A stretch of 64,000 nt of DNA from Ashinkailepas kermadecensis. Lineage: Eukaryota; Arthropoda; Thecostraca; Neolepadidae. This document shows positions 34,206-46,476 of this stretch, piece by piece (the first letter of the stretch is position 1; each line of letters begins with the position of its first letter). Below the pieces are notes generated by a model that saw only the letters and a list, made by a program, of their open reading frames with translations, was not told where the DNA came from and searched no databases. Location of the stretch: the NCBI GenBank assembly GCA_034440615.1, contig JAOTOM010004142.1, positions 124,001 to 188,000 of the forward strand. Direction: 5' to 3'. The position numbers were made by a program, and so were the translations under genes.

Positions 34206-34255
34206 CAAGAATGCAGTGCTATAAATTATTTAGCGCTCTGGCGAGGAACATATCA

Positions 34256-34507
34256 TTTCATCAATATAATGCGATGACCTTTCCTCGATGATTAGAAAAT
34301 ACAGTCGAAAGTTACTTTGCTCATGGTGTATATTCGGATATAACCATTCGTCAAACCACAAAAATAAGCAATTCCATCTAACGGTCGAATTGCTTATTTT
34401 TTTGTGGTTTGACAAAGGGTTATACCCGAATATACACTATGAGCAAAGTAACTTTCGACTGTATTTTCTAATCATCGAGGAAAGGTCATCGTATGATATT
34501 GATGAAA
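34256..34507. mobile_element. Fold-back element: ~120-bp arms around a 12-bp loop
   Basis: Arms 34256-34374 and 34387-34507 are inverted copies with a few differences (for example TCATGGTG versus TCATAGTG). AGAAYGCAGTGCTA lies at 34208 and again at 34508, so the whole segment may be bounded by a duplication. Confidence 0.9.
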
Positions 34508-34633
34508 GAACGCAGTGCTATCGTGTTCCAAGGAGACTATCAATCACATCGGAAACGCACCACTGCACTGCAGAGTGCAGTCCATCATATAAAGCCAACC
34601 CAGGACGAGCAATCGCATCAGAAGTCGTTCACG

Positions 34634-34887
34634 GATCTGGCAGTCCCTAGACGGAAGCACCACCCACACACCGACGGAAATACATGGTGAATAACCAGCA
34701 AGACGTAAAATTGGGAAAATTGCGAGCGAGGTGTTGCACGCTTCATCTCTCCCGATTTGGGATCTGGCAGTCCCTGGACGGAAGCACCACCCACACACCG
34801 ACGGAAATACATGGTGAATAACCAGCAAGACGTAAAATTGGGAAAATTGCGAGCGAGGTGTTGCACGCTTCATCTCTCCCGATTTGG
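34634..34887. repeat. 127-bp tandem duplication
   Basis: Two nearly identical copies starting GATCTGGCAGTCCCT at 34634 and 34761. Confidence 0.95.
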
Positions 34888-36176
34888 AAGTGGTTTGCAA
34901 TGTTCCTTGGCATGTTCAGGCGAAGTTGCAACATCTCGAAAACCAATGCAACAACCAATAACTCAGGCATTGAAGTAATCCGATCCATTCTGGCCCAACA
35001 AGTTCCACAATAAAATCATGTTATCCCTAAGCAATGAATCTGAGATGGTCGAATAGGAGAACACCATGCAAGGCACTCGTTCCTCGCCACAAATCATCAT
35101 CTGTTCAACAACTGAAGTCAACGCAAGTGTCGCAACCCGAACGTCTCACGACACGAACAATTGCGTGGGAGGAAATGTGGACGGAGGCCGAGTCTCACAC
35201 ATTAACGATTGCTGGAGAATGGAGTTACAAGTATGTACTAGTTCCATGATGCTGGGGTGTGCCATGACAACGATGCAAACCTTTCAAAGGCTGCGCGACA
35301 GACTCACTTCAACTGATGCTTTTTCAGGCGGTTAAATAAAGATGGACTTCGCCCTCGCTCCGAATAAGCCGTGGGATATATCGACTTTACTAATGGTTTT
35401 TGCTGATGCAGTCAATAAAAGTACACCGGCAAAAATGGCTTGGAAAGGCTTCGGCCGGTTTTTGCTTGTTCCTAGGCTTTCCATCAGCAAAGGCAATACG
35501 AACGGCAACCACAACACATACAAAAACACACGAAAAGCTTTCCAAATCAATTTCCCAACATTTTTCACGTATATGTTTGCTTCTATAGCATGCACCATCG
35601 CACTATGATAATAATTGCCCTTTGCCACCGCATGCGATGTAATAATGTGAAGCAGTTCCACCGATGAGGAAAGCTGCACGTCTACTGCATGCACGCCAAG
35701 TACTGTGTCGACACTGGCGCGGTTTTGCGGCGCCATATGGCGCCAGCACTGTGACACCTCTTTGTCCGACACGGCAGCTTGGTGCATTTCCCCAGCGGGC
35801 AGCCGGTGGTTTGTTGATCGGAACGTTTCTCCGGCCGGCGCCAGCTACCCAACCCCTCAAATCCAATTGTGCCAGGCCACTGCCTCCGCAGACACGCACG
35901 CCACAGTCCTTAGCGACAGTGAGGGGGGGTCGTCGAAGTCGATGGCACGGACCACAGGCGTAGAAATCGACGACATGGAACCGGGCCGTTCTGGCACTGA
36001 GCAGTGCAAAACTCATTCATTCATCCATGCATCCATCCATCCATCCGCAGGATGAGACAGGAACACACACCCCATGCGGTCTAGATAAACACACACACAC
36101 ACACAGTCTGGATTCTGAGTGAGCATCATGCTCGGTTTGCACTGTAATACAAACAACAAATGATAACAAGAAGAAG
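34888..36176. other. Intron sequence without recognised gene
   Basis: The longest ORF is 151 codons on minus (35332-35787), with a hydrophobic stretch but no family pattern. (CATC)n at 36026-36045 and (CA)n at 36090-36103. Confidence 0.5.
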
Positions 36177-36327
36177 GGCCTTGGGTTTTATGACGCATTC
36201 AACTGCTAGGTCGCCAACCTCTCACGCGGTTGGTCACGGAGGACTTGGCAACCCTGCCGGTTGTTAGATTCGAGCCCACGACCTTACGATATAAGTAGGA
36301 GCCTTACCGACTTAGCTACCGCGAACC
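36177..36327 (-). mobile_element. tRNA-derived SINE (family 2)
   Basis: GGGTTTTATGACGCATTCAA tail and box B GGGCTCGAATC on minus, then AGCTAAGTCGGTAAGGCTCC near the head. Confidence 0.8.
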
Positions 36328-38192
36328 GAACAAAATGCAGCAAAAAGCACACAGCTGAAGCAAGTGCGCATCAGTAATTACATACAAATAGTGGGGAGGG
36401 AGGGAGAAAGAATGTTGACGTGAATGATCTTCATGCAACGATAGTGACGTGATAGTAACGTTCAGTAAGTTTGGCGACGCGACATTCCCCGTCCCCTTGG
36501 CTAGGTCCAAGAGATTGGGCAAACGCCGGGACAACACGAGTTGACTGGTTCCCAGTTCAATATGCCCCACTTCTTCAAACGTCCTCGCGGGTGAAAACTG
36601 CACAGGTGAACACCACGGCGACATCGCCAGCATTGCGATAATTAAAACGAAAAAAAACTATATAAATCCGGCTGACGTGAATGATGTGCTTTCCTCTCCA
36701 ACGCGTCGTATTTCCGTCGCCGCTCAAGTCGCTCGCGCTAAGCATCTCCCGCAATTTATCCAGCCCGCTGTTACAAATGCAAAGCCCTGCCGCCTATCGC
36801 TGTTCTCGCTCATTTGGGTCACCCGCGCAGACGAGGCAATCATGCCAATCATTCATCAGTGATGCAAATCCTGCATACTTGACACCGTGAGCCCCTGTCA
36901 CAGCGGAGAGATTCGGAAAAATGAGATGCAAATTGCATGGTTGAGATTGAACATGGAAATTCTGCGCGAAGGCCTTACATTTTCAGGTTGAACCAGATGG
37001 AAGTGGTGGCGAACTAACAAAGTTCCTAGTTACGAGTGTTTCACCGTTTTCCATTAGATGCATATATTTATGCGCATTCCTGGCAGACGCCACCCCACAG
37101 TTGAACCGATTCCTGGACAAGGCTTCCATGAGAGGGCCCTGATATATCCCCTATAGTTAAACTGATTTCTGAGCAAATCTTGCCTGCGAGAGCCTTAATT
37201 TATCCCCTACAGTTGAGCCGATTCCCGGACATTTCCGGAGAAGGCGTCTGTGTCAGGGCCTGATTTGTCCCCTGCAGTTTAGTTAGCCGGCTCCTGCACG
37301 AAGCTTCCGTGTGAAGTCTCTGATTTATCCTCACACGTTGCGCTGATTCCTGGAAAAGGCATCCATGCGAGGGCCCTGACTTATCCCCACAGTACCAGAT
37401 TAAAGTACACACGGTGTGTCACTTCTGCACAGTCCGTCACCAAGAGGAAGGAGGCGCTGCGCACGTGCTGGTGGCAGCCTCCACCGACCAGCATCGATAG
37501 CCGAACACTCCGAACGCACACCTCCCACACGACGATTCAAGTTTCCCAGTTCTCTTCACACAGGGTGGCATTGGGAGATACGACCGAGGAGGATGGAGGT
37601 TAAGGACAATATTTGGGTATTTATATATCTATTTGTTTTACTACATGCACAGCCATTCATCACCCCGCGAAGGCATCATAATAGCCACCATCGGACGGAC
37701 GTGCTGCGGCAAACATAAGCAAATAAACAAACTGACGTTAGATGTGATGCGGGAAGACGAAGAGGCTGGGGAAGATGGCGTTGTTCGGCTCACGTCCCGT
37801 CGCGTTCTGTCTCCGCGCCATGCTCACAAGCGTGTGCAGGAAGACAACATAAAAGGATGATATGAAAATGATCATCCATGCAATTCCCAAGACTTCTGAT
37901 TTGCGCTGGTTATCTCGATCGTTCGGAGTTTTGCATGTGATTGGCGGCGTTTATTAAGTGTTAAACATCACGGGCATGCGAGGAAATTGACTCATTTTGG
38001 CAGAATTTCTGTGTCTCGTCAGCTGATCAAAATTACAGGTTCTCGAACTTAAATATGTTTTCAGTTGTGCATATTCATTTTCTCAAGCCTCAAACTTAGG
38101 TATGTTACGGTGTGTGGTACACAATGAAAGGCACCGTTATTTTCCAGGTTCAAAGTTGTTTAGTTGCAGCAATGCTTTTTTATATATTTTTT

Positions 38193-38261
<69 letters not shown>

Positions 38262-38377
38262 ATTGAGGGCTAAAACATTGGATTGAGACAGGAGGAAAAT
38301 CATCGGGAGTGGAGGGGGCCCGCCCACAGGGTCCTATGCTAAATTATGAAAACGTGGAAATTCAAAAGATGGGACAG

Positions 38378-38444
<67 letters not shown>

Positions 38445-38859
38445 TGTGTAAATAAACTTAAAAGTAAGTACAACTTTTATCGCTACTTTTGATGTCAACT
38501 CAGCACCTCCTGGTATATTGAAGGTCGTATATTATATTTACACACAATGTTACACCCAGGAGTTACAGTTACAAACCCAGGAGCATCTAAGAGCCATTCT
38601 TCGTTATATTATATATATATATGAACACCCATGAGTTGCAGCATACTTCAAGAGCAGATCTTCAAAAAGGAAAACTTCAGGAGGCCGAAGCCAACCGAAG
38701 CCAGCCGAAGCCCGCCGAACCGAAGCCAGCCGAACCGAAGCCAGCCACTTGATAAACCTAGAAGCGAATACAAAATTACATCACTGTAGAGTAACGGCTG
38801 GGTAGGTATAGCAAATTGAAAAAGTGCATACACACGCCGTAGCTATATCGTGACACCAC
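36328..38859. other. AT-rich intron sequence without recognised gene
   Basis: Long (AT)n at about 38190-38260 and 38380-38440. A GAAGCCAGCCGAA short repeat at 38690-38750. A degenerate TTATCCCCTACAGTTGAGCC-type ~60-bp repeat at 37080-37400. Confidence 0.6.
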
Positions 38860-38871
38860 AATCAACAATCC

Positions 38872-38935
38872 TTGTTATTGTTATTGTTATTGTGGTTTAG
38901 GGGCGCATCGACTGCACAGGTCATATAGCGCCCAT
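38872..38935 (-). mobile_element. 64-bp miniature insertion with TTATTG tail
   Basis: (TTATTG)n tail, TTTAGGGGCGCATCGACTGC, then GTCATATAGCGCCC. Flanked by identical AATCAACAATCC at 38860-38871 and 38936-38947. Confidence 0.92.
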
Positions 38936-38947
38936 AATCAACAATCC

Positions 38948-40749
38948 AAGATATTATCCTGTAGATACCAAATTAGACACTAAGATACATGCTGCCAGTG
39001 CGATACGTCCCCGCCGCGGACGCCTGGTTATTCCCCAGAACAGTGTCGCTGGGCACAACTCTAGCACACTCAGCTCACCGAGGGATTCTCCGACTGTCCA
39101 ACAGGCGTTGTGTTTGTCGGGAATTGGACCAAGAAAAAAACAAACATCCACATCACGGGCGATGGTCCGAGCCTTTTCCCCGCCAAAATACCGCGAAACG
39201 ACCGCCGGCCTCCGGCATCGGTTATGTCGGCCAAATTGGCTCCGAGCCGCCTTATCTCGACATCTCGCCCGCGGGAATTTGCGGGGCGGGAAATCGCCGC
39301 CCGCACGAGGCTCGAGAGGTAAACGTGTTTTTCTCCCGAGTGGAGGCGCCCGGCGATACATCATGAGTCGCGCACGTGTTTACCTCGGTCAGTAACCTCA
39401 TTACGCGCGAGAGGAGCTTCGGTCGGCAGATCTGAGCTCGAGTCTCGGCTCGTGATCACTGTTCCGGGACTACGAGCTGAGCTGGGGGCACGTTCGCGAC
39501 TGGTCGCAAACGGTGCTGCACGCCCGGACTGAGTATGCGGTTGTAGCGCCTGTTGCAGGCGCCCTTTTCAGAATATGATGGCGGGGCAGGATGTGAGAAC
39601 GGGGGGGGGGGGAATGGTACGAGAAGGAGACTTCCCTAAGGAAACTACTGAGGTGTCACACCCCTCCCTATAAAACAACATGGTCATCTTCTTCCAGGAA
39701 TGCAAATAAATACTTGACTTCCTGCACAACCTTGGCGCAGCTTTAGATTGCCTTCTTCCAGACCCCTCCCTCCACACGTGTAAGCCATCAGTCCGCCACC
39801 GTGTTGGGAGTCTGGGCAGCATGCACACAGAGAACAGAATGAACGTCAAATAAATCGCAGCAGCTGAAGTCTGGGTCAGCTGAACTTTTAGCCGTTTTCA
39901 ACGACCAGACCACGTGTCAAGCTGCCGTACGTCATAGCAGTAATCGTTATACGCATCATCGATAGCTCTCTGAGGCCCTTCTGTCCAAGAGCTACCGGGT
40001 GGCACAGGGTTGGATTTATGTCTTGGAATTCTGGATTGGGAGAGGAAAATTTGCGGAATTCCAGATTGGAGATGATAAACTTGATTTGTTTCTAGCTTTC
40101 AAAACTACTTCTTTTACGTGTTGGTCAGTTTTTGGCATGCGTATGAAACAGCCTGCAGTCAGTCATGCAGTCAGACTTGCAGTCATTTTAAAACAACTTG
40201 ATTACGTTGTGGCAAACAGCAAAACAAGGAGCAAAAAGCAAACAAAAAGGTGCTGCCTTCCCGCCGAGGGAAACGTTCTGGACGACAAACATCCCGCACA
40301 CAGCCATGCCGCCAATCCTGCCGGAACGACGGCTTCCGCAGCGACTACGGGTAGCATTCGAACAGCAGAAGCGATTGAAGACATTGATTATACACAGCTG
40401 ACCGGCCAAGTGTTCGTAGCCGCGACAGGGCGACCTCTCAACTGACGAATGTTTAGCGAGACGACATGTCTTCTAATGAGCGCTGGCCGACGCCATGTGG
40501 GTCAAGGCGACACCCAGCACGACTGCCACGGCCGGAGCATGGTCGGCTGATGCAGCAGGGATGTTTCAAGACTCCCGAGAGCACCAGCACATTGCACCAC
40601 GGCGCTATCACTTAAGCTATGAGTGATGGTTATGGCTGGCATCCAGTCACTTCAAATAATTACATATGCAAAATGCACTGGACAAACATACCTGGACAAA
40701 TTCAGCGTCACATTTGCGACTGTTGGCATGCATTCTCGCTGCTCGTACA
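38948..40749. other. Intron sequence without recognised gene
   Basis: GC-rich 39000-39500 with ORFs up to 136 codons on both strands. A G-run at 39601. No family recognised. Confidence 0.5.
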
Positions 40750-40972
40750 CAGGGACGGACTCAGAAATGTTGATCGGTGGGGGGGGGCACTTGTTTTGGA
40801 GGGGCGTCACTTCTCTGCTTGGCGCCTTTGCATCTCGAGTGCCATTGACCGAGTTGGTGGGGGTGCACCAGAGCTTCTTGAACGGGTGCCTTTCTTTCCA
40901 GTCCAAGGGCGACACATGTCTATCGGGGGTGGGGAGTGCATGTCCAACAGTTTCCCCCTGGATCCGCCACTG
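40750..40972. mobile_element. hAT-type MITE with perfect 8-bp target duplication
   Basis: Ends CAGGGACGGACTCAG and its inverted partner GGATCCGCCACTG. CTCGTACA flanks both sides (40742-40749, 40973-40980). Non-coding, 223 bp. Confidence 0.88.
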
Positions 40973-41499
40973 CTCGTACACAGATTAGCCGAATGCGGGG
41001 CGGGGTGACCGGAGCGCCGTGTGGCATCTCGTGCAGTGTACGACCAAATCCTGCACATAAAACGGCTGGGCTCACGTCACCTACCCGTAGACGTGTCTCT
41101 GATCGGGCATCCTTGATCACCAAATGAAGCCTCCTTAGTTGAAAGAAAAGACAGTAAGTAGTTTGCGACACATTTCGAAGTGCGGCCACCAAGTCTTCAC
41201 CAGCAGCTGAGGTTCAATTTACATGTTGCAAAGCGTAACTTTTAAACATGTAACTTACACGCAAAGCTACAGATATTGCCTTCTTCTTCTTCGGTGAATT
41301 TGACCAGCCTGCCACCAGTGCGGTGATATCGGCTGTTGTCGGAGTGTGTGTGAGGTGTATTCTGTTTGGTTTGTGGGTGACGTGGACAACAATAAATGTA
41401 TCGATGTAAGGAGCAGGGTACCCGGTTTCGTTTTGATCGGCCGATTCACTGACGATATTTACGCGAATCAAACCAGAATCTGCCGCAGGGCATCACGGT

Positions 41500-41734
41500 G
41501 ACGGTGAGCCCCAACTGCCCGCAGACGGTGAGCCCAACTGACCGTAGACGGTGAGCCCCAACTGACCGTAGACGGTGAGCCCCAACTGACAGTAGACTGG
41601 CCATGACCGCAGACGGTGAGCTCCAACTGCCGTAACTGACCGCAGACGGCGAGCCCAACTGACCGCAGCGGTGAGCCCCAACTGACCGTAGACGGTGAGC
41701 CCCAACTGACCACCGTCAGTGAGCCCCAACTGAC
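41500..41734. repeat. Donor-edge array beside UNC5 Ig2 exon, ~9 copies
   Basis: ~23-26-bp units GTGAGCCCCAACTGACCGTA GACG, copies of exon end plus donor (minus CTCACCGTCTACG|GTCAGT). Most copies keep GTCAGT. Confidence 0.95.
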
Positions 41735-42019
41735 CGTAGACGGTGAGCCGCGCCGCCTGGCTGATCCTCCTGTTGGCCACGTTCTCGGCCACACACGAGT
41801 AGTTGGCCATGTCGGACAGCCTGACGGCGGCGATCAGCAGGTTGCCCTCGTTGCTGATGATGTAGTTGGGGTCCTGCGTCACGTCGACAGTGACGTCATT
41901 CTTGAGCCAGCTGACGGTGGGCGCCGGGTTGCCCTCGGGCGCGACACAGCGCAGCTCCACGGTCTGGTCGACCTCCACGCGGTCCGAGAACGGCGGCGTG
42001 TGGAACGACTTCTTCAGGT
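41735..42019 (-). CDS. UNC5: UNC5 netrin receptor, exon encoding Ig-like domain 2
   Basis: The exon encodes about 95 residues of an immunoglobulin domain in the extracellular, netrin-binding part of the receptor. It opens with a YLKKSF-like stretch typical of UNC5 just after Ig1. The first Ig cysteine (VELRC), the core tryptophan (SWLKN) and the ANYSCVAEN motif with the second cysteine follow, and it ends in LTVY. The acceptor reads CCGCAG before the exon and the donor is TACG|GTCAGT. It starts and ends in phase 1. The last codon (G plus TG of the 28750-28917 exon) gives Val, matching the VYV junction before TSP1 in known UNC5 proteins. Immediately downstream is an array of copies of its own 3' edge. 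Confidence 0.93.
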
Positions 42020-44336
42020 CTGCGGACGGGTGGACGGCGTTAGTGCCGTGGAACGTCTCCGGCGCCAGACACGATCACGGCGGTGAAACGGTGGAGGGCC
42101 TCGTCCTGGCTGGCGGACAGAGCCGACAGGGTTGAAACGGGTCCCGTTTCAACATATGATTGGTGGGCTTGTAGGCGACAGAGCGGGTCAGCCGGTGCTG
42201 GCTGGACACACAAATCAGACACACCGGTGAACACTTTGTCGCGAGTAGAGACCGAGCTCACAGCCATTGACGTGTCATGTATGCATCCGTCCGCGTGTTT
42301 ATAAATCGATCACGAGAGGGAGATCGTGGGTGTAAATTTGGATAGATGGCGGATGACTTCCTTCTCGCTCGTGGTATGGATAAAGAGAAAGGATGCACAT
42401 CAAAAGCATCGGTGGATAAGTACATATTTTCAATGCTCTTTTTCATTGATTTCAACAGGCGACACCCTTCAGAGGTAGGATTCTAAGTTGAGCTTCACAG
42501 ATGCTCGACAGGTTTCAGTGGTGCACAGGCACCCAAAAAGAAGGCAATTCTCCACCCATGGCCCCAAGTAGAATGTCCGGGAACCTCACTCTGCACACGT
42601 GATTGCACCACTTAATCGGTGATGCGCCCACGCACGTGTTGGTGCTTCGAAACAGCTGTTGATTAATACCGTTCCATCGCTGCTACAATCGTTCATCATC
42701 CATCTCAAAATCAGTCAGCTGGTGAAGCGGCGGATTCCTGCGCCGTTGCACGCCACATTAGGCACAATCGCGCGCCGCTGCACGCCGCGTCAGGCGCATT
42801 CCGGCGCCGCCGACGACACGGCAGCTAAATCTGCCCTCGGCGGGGAGCCGGCCGGGCAGCAGGCTCGTGGTCGCCGGCAGGGTCTCCCACTGACGCGGCA
42901 GCCGGGTCCCGTTTCAACATATGATTGGTGGGCTTGTAGGCGACAGAGCGGGTCAGCCGGTGCTGGACACACAAATCAGATGTTCCATCGGCGTTCGGAT
43001 TCGGCTGAAGGTTTGGCGCAGCTGGAAAAACTCGAAGTGGGAGGTGCGGTAGGGTTTGTTGCAGCGAGGCGGTTTATTAATTAGTCCAAAACCCGGCCAG
43101 GATCATCGGATTGAAGCGGTCGATGTGGATTACTTGCTTTCACGGGCTACGAATAAAGGACGGTACTGGGAAAATGGTGATTTTCCAGGGTTGTCATCGA
43201 TGGGAAATTTACACACTCGAGGACAATATGGGATATCGCTCCTTTGATTATCATCGGAGGAAAAATGTCCCTGAAGATGATCCGGATAAGCAAAGCATAG
43301 TTTAATTTATAAATGCAATGACACACATACATAAACGATATGATAATGTTTGTTCTGTCCTATTTATCAGAAGCGGAAGGCTGCTTTATTCATAAATTAC
43401 CAGAAAAAGATCAATATTTCACAATAAGTAGAATTCTTTCAGCGTTGAGACCAGCACAATATATTTTCTCGAGCTAGAAGCTAGACGATATTCGAGCTCG
43501 AGAAAAGGTGCAGAAAATACAAAAATGTGCTGGCCTGTCGATAAGGATACTTGTGCGCCTTACTTTTCCACACGAAAGCATTTGAAGAAGTGAAAACAAT
43601 ACAAATTTGACCCATGTTGCGGGGTGAGCGGAATTGTTCAGCTGGCTCCTACCGGCCACACAGATGTCATAACATAACCACACACATTTATCACACCGCG
43701 GGAGCAATAACCTGTTACCCGAGCGGCCAAACCGAATTACGACAGTCTTAAAACCCCACACATAACTTCAACGATCCAGATAACGGACCCGCCGCCGGGA
43801 GATCAACGGCTCTAAACGTCTGATAAATACCGACGCACCATGCAGTGTCCATAGCGGAAGTAGTCTCAGCGCGAGCGGCGCGCGGCGGAGAATTAGTGGC
43901 GGACGTAACAAGCACGCGCCACTTCTCGTAAGTCACATCGCGTAATGGCTGAAACGTAATCGGAGGGTCGGCTCTGCAGACAAAGGGTCGCAACGACATT
44001 CAATTATATGGCAGACGATACGAGTGGCACCGCGCCGCGGCTCGCAGCGAGCTCACTGACAATGGATTGCCGGTGATCAAACGGAAATGCGTCGATAAAA
44101 ATGCACAATAACTCGCGGCGAGTGCACGGATACCCAGTCAGCTGTGCAGCGCTGAGTTATCAACGTCACCGCAGTGGCGCACTGTTGTTCTTTCATCAGC
44201 GGGTGGCGACGGTGACCTGGCTGTTCGGTGGTGGCAGCGGGCCCGCCGAGCGGTAATGCGCTGTGTAAATAGTTTGCCACGGCGGCCATCTATCTGCGAG
44301 CGGTGCTACGGACGGATTGAGGAAGTGGCAGCGCGC
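42020..44336. other. UNC5 intron; contains a duplicated ~80-bp segment
   Basis: 42140-42222 and 42904-42982 are nearly identical (GGGTCCCGTTTCAACATATG onward). The first is preceded by an 11-bp-arm hairpin GTTGAAACGGG/CCCGTTTCAAC. No Ig1 coding was found. Confidence 0.7.
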
Positions 44337-44561
44337 AGGGGCAGATCTAGGGTGCAAAGGGCTATGCCCCCTGCAAAGAGGCCGATTTTTGGCGATATTT
44401 TGCACAAAGAATAACATTTCTTCGAAAGCAAAGAACATTTCATGATATAAATATTATCTTAAGCAGACGCGACGAATGTTAACTGTTCAAATCTGATCAG
44501 TCTTTTCGAAATCGGGAACTTTTTAATTGTCCCCCAATCCAGGCTTCTGGATCCGCCCCTG
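44337..44561. mobile_element. hAT-type MITE
   Basis: Ends CAGGGGCAGATCTAG and CTGGATCCGCCCCTG. Flanks GCAGCGCG and GCGGCGCG differ by one base. 225 bp, non-coding. Confidence 0.85.
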
Positions 44562-44708
44562 GCGGCGCGCGGCAGGCGCGGAAGCCGAGGCGGGTTCAAG
44601 CTGACCGTCTCCTGACACGACGCAGCTGGCGGCGGCTCAGCTGACCATCGGCAGTCAGCTGGCGGCGCAAATGCGGACGGCGGGATCGAATCCCAACAGT
44701 GTCCAGTC

Positions 44709-44749
44709 AGCTATTTGGGCTTTAGGGCGCGCCCAGCCGCATCTCGACG
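44709..44749 (-). mobile_element. Miniature GGGCGC-type insertion, partial
   Basis: AGCTATTTGGGCTTTAGGGC GCGCCC; no clear target duplication, next to the following SINE. Confidence 0.55.
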
Positions 44750-44763
44750 CCTTTGAAACGTCG

Positions 44764-44922
44764 GTTGGTTATTGGTTTTACGACACGTCGACCGTTGAGT
44801 CACGTAGCGTCGCCAATCTCTCACGCCGATTGGTCGCGGGCGAAGAGTAGCGACAGGTGAGACTCGAACCCACAACCTTTCGATTGTGAGACGAGCATCT
44901 TACCCCTAGACCACTCGTCCCC
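44764..44922 (-). mobile_element. tRNA-derived SINE (family 1)
   Basis: Full copy. Perfect 14-bp duplication CCTTTGAAACGTCG at 44750-44763 and 44923-44936. Confidence 0.93.
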
Positions 44923-46307
44923 CCTTTGAAACGTCGAGCAATGGTGGAAAGATCGAGGTGGAACGACCGAATCCCAGCCGTGTTCAGAAGACCGAGAAGT
45001 GGCGGAACAGAGACCATGTGCGGAAGTACAACGGGAGAAAGCCGTGCTTAGCAGGCCGGTTCCCAGCTATCGAGGAGAAGAACGACAAACAGTGTGATGA
45101 GCTCTAAGTGCACGCGACGGAGTGCAGTTATCTCGACCGGCCCGTACGCAAATGTCCACCTGGGCCGTATTGATTCTACCGTCTACCGTATCTCCCCCCC
45201 CCCCCCCATCACACACAAACACACACAACCGCACCTGCGCTACTGATACCACAATAAACATGAGCAGAGGAAACACAAGAGCATATTAGCACACACGGCG
45301 GTACACACAGCAAAGGCGCGATTGCGAGTAGGTGTGTGTGGGGTGGGGACGACCGGCGGAGAGACTAAGGAAATGCTGGAGAGCCACAGTTGGACATTTA
45401 ACTCCGTGCCGGTCTAACTAACCGCACTCGGTCACCTGAACGCTCATGACGCTGCTTATCATTCTCCAAACTCAACGACAGCACCTGGTGGACCGCAGTC
45501 CACGAGTTCTCCCAACAAAAGCAACACCCCTCTCTCAGGGCAGCCGCCTTCCTGCGCAGTTGCCGCCTTTCCGGCGGATTTCAGTTCCAACTTGGCCGCG
45601 ACGGTGGCAGGCCGACTGTTTCTTTTGCCGCACACTTGGTTTGAGCACAATGCGCCATAAAAGCCGCCCGCCATCGGCCGCCGGCCGTCCGGCGGAACAG
45701 GAGCACATAACGTCGACGTGACTCGGATATAAACCGCTCCGGCTCATCAGACGGCAGCGGCTGCCTGGGGGTACAGCGGACATAGATGAACCGAACTGCA
45801 ACACGCCGTACTAACCCCACTGACAGCCCTGCATGAGAGCATGCTGCTACCAATACCAATAACTAGCACGCGACAGCCGGCGTGACGGGCGGTGTGGACA
45901 ATTACCTCTTTGTCCATACGGTAAAGATGCCTCGGTGCTCTTCGACAAGAGTAGGCAAATGCCGGCACAGTGGCAAAGTCGACTTTCTCGTCAGCCCTCC
46001 CTCACCCAGGTACAGATTATCTTGCGGAGCAGTAAAGTATACTAAAAACACTAAACATCCGGGAAACGTATCCCGCCCCGACCCCGAAACGCATCCCGCC
46101 CAGACCCCGCCTTCAGCCCATTAACGTCACATAGACTATAACGTAAGACTACCTTAACGTAAATGTACACTTGCCTTAAACATGCTTGCAAAGCCCACTC
46201 GCTTTAAAGTCGGCGCAGATGACCCCTATGATCCGACGCGCCAATAAACTCACTCCCGCGCACCCCTTTAGACGGCGACATATTTTCGAGTTGACCTCGC
46301 AGTGAGG
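44923..46307. other. Intron sequence without recognised gene
   Basis: C-run at 45190-45206. No coding pattern recognised. Confidence 0.5.
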
Positions 46308-46476
46308 AAGTTTGTTTTGTTTGTTATTGGTTTTACGACACGTCGACCGTTGAGTCATGTAGCGTCGCCAATCTCTCACGCCGATTGGTCGCGGGCGAAG
46401 AGCAGCGACAGGTGAGACTCGAACCCACAACCTTTCGATTGTGAGACGAGCATCTTACCCCTAGACCACTCGTCCC
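46308..46476 (-). mobile_element. tRNA-derived SINE (family 1) with TTTG tail
   Basis: Full copy with boxes A and B. Flanked by CGCAGTGAGG at 46298-46307 and 46477-46486. Confidence 0.92.

Noticed and set aside
35332..35787. 151-codon ORF on minus as a membrane protein gene
   Set aside because: Hydrophobic stretch but no family pattern, no splice or promoter support; ORFs of this size are expected by chance.
39999..40445. 148-codon ORF on plus
   Set aside because: No recognisable domain and no codon pattern distinguishing it from the surroundings.
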